A DNA stretch of 16,666 nucleotides, taken from the NCBI GenBank assembly GCA_964625145.1, contig CAZVAQ010000079.1, positions 1 through 16,666 on the forward strand, in the 5' to 3' direction. Of the stretch, positions 15,222-16,666 are shown piece by piece. The notes under the pieces were generated by a model that was not told where the DNA came from, ran no database searches, and was given only the letters and a program-made list of their open reading frames with translations. This stretch comes from CAYTRP01 sp964625145 (GTDB lineage: Bacteria; Sumerlaeota; Sumerlaeia; SLMS01; JAHLLQ01). Positions within the stretch are counted from its first letter, which is position 1; every line of letters begins with the position of its first letter. Made by a program: the position numbers and the translations under genes.

Positions 15222-16282
15222 CCATGCTGAGAGCCCGCCATTACGCCTCCGCCCTCGCCTGCGCGCTGACACTCCTGACCGCCTGTGACGGTGGCTGCCG
15301 CCCCCCCCCAAACCCCCGGCCCTGAACCCCCGCCCCCGCCCCCCCCCCCCCCCCCCCCCAAACCCGCCCCCCAAAAATGNNNNNNNNNNAACCCCAGCCC
15401 ACCCCAACACCGGCAGCCGCCACCACCACGGCCCCGCACCAACCCGCGGCGGAGGGCGCCGCCTACATGACCGCCGAATGGCGCCATCGCGACGGCACGA
15501 ACGCCCTGCTCGAATTCGCCCAGCCCCGCCGACTGCGCCTCGAAACAACAGAACTCACCCTCACCGCCGATGGCGACGTCGTCCTGGCCGTCTTCCCCAA
15601 CATGGAAGCATACGCCCTGTTCGACGCGCCGCGCACATACACGTTCGACGCGTTCGCCGACCTCAGCCCCGTCCTCGAACCGCCCCTGCTCGCCTACAGC
15701 GGCAAGCCCATCCCCACCGCCGTGAACTCCGAAGTCGAAGGATGGCGCCGCGTCGAAGGCACCATCGATGACGCGCGCTTCTCCACCACGCCGCCGCGAT
15801 TCCACCGCGACATCACCAGCCAGGTCGCCCGCCCCGTCGGCCAATACGCCGCCCTGCGCCTCGAAGACCAACCCGCGCCCTACTTCGAAGTCACCGGCCT
15901 CAACGGCAACAAAATGACCCTCGCCGACTTCGAAGGCCAGGCCATGCTCATCGACTTCTGGGCCACGTGGTGTCCACCGTGCCTGGAATCCATGCCCAAG
16001 CTCGACGAGCTGGACCGGCGCTACGGCAACAAAGGCCTCGCCGTCCTGGGCATGAACATGGACGAAGGAAGCAACGCCGCGCGCACAGCGCGCCAATTCG
16101 TCTCCGACCACGGCTTCGGATTCCGCCAATCCCTCGCCGGAAGTGCCGCCGCCGACTTCAACGTCGAAGTCCTCCCCACACTCTTCCTCCTCGACCGCGA
16201 CCACACCATCCGCGCCGTCTACATCGGCCTGCCGCCGGACAGCGACACGCTGGCGCGGGAGGTGGAGATGGCATTGCGCTAA
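15218..16282 (+). CDS. TlpA-type thioredoxin-fold lipoprotein, interrupted by an assembly gap
   Basis: The ATG overlaps the pdxB stop. The first ~25 codons give a lipoprotein signal (MTMLRARHYASALACALTLLTAC): positive start, hydrophobic core and lipobox LTAC, so the product should be lipid-anchored outside the cytoplasm. Codons after that run into poly-C sequence and an in-frame TGA at 15323, then 10 N; downstream the same frame resumes. From about 15466 a ~90-residue beta-rich region (TAEWRHRDG..., RLRLETTELTLTADGD) looks like a LolA/DUF2092-type domain, which is inference. The C-terminal ~145 residues are a TlpA/ResA-like thioredoxin domain: APYFEVTGLNGNKMTLADF, active site WCPPC (Cys codons 15971 and 15980), cis-Pro VLPTLFLLD. 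Such domains reduce or exchange disulfides in the envelope. I treat the break as an assembly fault, not a true pseudogene, because both sides stay in one frame. Confidence 0.88.
15299..15379. other. Poly-C low-complexity stretch, probable sequencing/assembly artefact
   Basis: This run is almost only C with isolated A, G and TGA, including 21 consecutive C at 15339-15359, and stops at the N gap. It introduces an in-frame stop into an otherwise sound lipoprotein gene. Coding GC-rich sequence on both sides does not look like this. Confidence 0.7.
15380..15389. other. Assembly gap (10 N)
   Basis: Ten N in a row mark a scaffold join of unknown true length inside the TlpA-like gene, within its expected Pro/Ala/Thr-rich linker after the lipobox. 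Confidence 0.97.
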
Positions 16283-16334
16283 GCCAAAAACCACGCACCC
16301 AAAGCATCACGGCCCTCCTGCTTGTCAGCCATAC

Positions 16335-16348
16335 CCAGCGAACGCTGG
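16335..16348. other. Short perfect palindrome CCAGCG-AA-CGCTGG
   Basis: A 6-bp stem with a 2-nt loop, about 50 bp after the TlpA-like stop codon and without a following T run, so a poor intrinsic terminator. It is the first of three palindromes in the 16283-16526 spacer. Confidence 0.45.
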
Positions 16349-16397
16349 CCAGTGCCGTGGAATGATTACAACACCACAACTGTAGTCCATCCAATGC

Positions 16398-16410
16398 ATC
16401 CCAACGGGAT
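16398..16410. repeat. Second copy of the ATCCCAACGGGAT hairpin
   Basis: ATCCC-AAC-GGGAT, identical in stem core and loop to 12507-12519. Flanks differ between the two copies apart from an AGTGCC about 45 bp upstream of this one (16351-16356). Confidence 0.7.
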
Positions 16411-16422
16411 ACTCCTCGCTGG

Positions 16423-16453
16423 CCCAGTGTTGCGCGAAACGCGCTACACTGGG
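16423..16453. other. Long hairpin in front of the RHS fragment
   Basis: Left arm CCCAGTGT, T, GCGCG; loop AAA; right arm CGCGC, T, ACACTGGG. Thirteen base pairs with a single T-T mismatch. No T tract follows, so it is not a standard terminator; the RHS-like frame runs straight through it. Confidence 0.75.
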
Positions 16454-16526
16454 TCGAGGCAACCATGAGGTCCTACCCGGAACGGGATCTCTACGCGTTC
16501 CGCTCTCGACGGCCCTACCCAATCCG

Positions 16527-16666
16527 TTCCGCGCGTACGACGCGGACCTCGCCCGCTGGCTGAGCCGCGATCCGCTGGGCGAAGCGGGCGGGATCAATCT
16601 CTACGAGTACGCGCTGTCCAACCCGGTCAACTTCGTCGATCCGCTGGGGTTGAGTGTTGGGGACTT
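16527..16666 (+). pseudogene. C-terminal end of an RHS-repeat core, headless and running off the window
   Basis: The frame reads FRAYDADLARWLSRDPLG, then INLYEYALSNPVNFVDPLGLS, the signature that closes the RHS core in polymorphic-toxin proteins just before the variable C-terminal tip. A complete core would need over a kilobase of YD-repeat sequence upstream; here the pdxB-TlpA genes and a palindrome cluster occupy that space. The frame is open back to a TAG at 16383 but has no ATG, GTG or TTG before the core match; the first is the TTG within the final DPLGL (about 16647). So it is a displaced or decayed RHS tail rather than an intact gene. The usual YDP-x-x-GR consensus is altered to YDADLAR. 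Whether a toxin tip and immunity gene follow cannot be seen. Confidence 0.7.

Noticed and set aside
16335..16348. Intrinsic terminator for the pdxB-TlpA operon
   Set aside because: The short palindrome is not followed by a T run, and no other hairpin plus T tract was found in 16283-16460.
16465..16563. Small ORF from ATG 16465 before the RHS fragment
   Set aside because: It is out of frame with the RHS match, stops after about 32 codons and is Arg-rich without similarity.

Overview
The window is a high-GC (roughly 63-66 % by eye) bacterial chromosomal segment. It probably comes from a draft or metagenome assembly, because it contains a run of exactly 10 N bordered on one side by artefact-like poly-C. 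The coding content (lipoprotein-type TlpA, PdxB, GH4 glycosidase, large multi-domain histidine kinases, RHS core tail) suggests an uncultured Gram-negative lineage. Short intergenic repeats and palindromes of this style make me think of PVC-like, Sumerlaeota-like or Hydrogenedentota-like groups. That lineage guess is inference only; no rRNA or marker gene is present.

Layout. Positions 3-770 (+): 3' part of a Fic-domain protein with an N-terminal inhibitory-type motif. 920-2377 (+): a stand-alone glycoside hydrolase family 4 enzyme. 2378-2575: convergent intergenic space with a probable bidirectional terminator and several short-repeat tracts. 2576-12364 (-): a head-to-tail block transcribed as 12364->8171 (giant hybrid histidine kinase/SpoIIE-type phosphatase), 8063->7176 (membrane-anchored GT2 glycosyltransferase), 7133->4479 (membrane sensor histidine kinase with extracytoplasmic sensor, HAMP and GAF) and about 4333->2576 (ClC chloride transporter/channel with two CBS domains). 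12365-12608: repeat-containing intergenic DNA. 12609-13987 (-): a PHP-domain phosphoesterase preceded by a small unrecognised protein whose N-terminus resembles the start of GspF/PilC proteins. 14076-16282 (+): pdxB (erythronate-4-phosphate dehydrogenase, vitamin B6 synthesis), overlapping by ATGA a TlpA-type thioredoxin lipoprotein gene that is interrupted by the assembly gap. 16283-16526: palindrome-rich intergenic DNA. 16527-16666 (+): the C-terminal end of an RHS core with no upstream core and no usable start codon in its frame.

How the genes fit together. The minus-strand block is mainly signalling and membrane function. Two histidine kinases lie there: one membrane-bound without a receiver, the other soluble with three receiver-like modules and an output PP2C phosphatase. 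With them are a polyprenyl-phosphate-type glycosyltransferase and an ion transporter. The hybrid protein is the most unusual gene: PAS-GAF-HisKA-HATPase-REC(degenerate)-REC-HPt(lacking its histidine)-REC-SpoIIE in one 1397-residue chain. It reads as a phosphorelay whose final receiver directly controls a serine phosphatase, with two modules apparently turned into non-phosphorylated scaffolds.

No CRISPR array, tRNA, rRNA or transposase was seen. No wholly new multi-gene system is evident. The best leads are the hybrid kinase architecture, the headless RHS tail next to a palindrome cluster, the shared intergenic elements, and the ClC gene whose conserved start region lies upstream of its first legal start codon.
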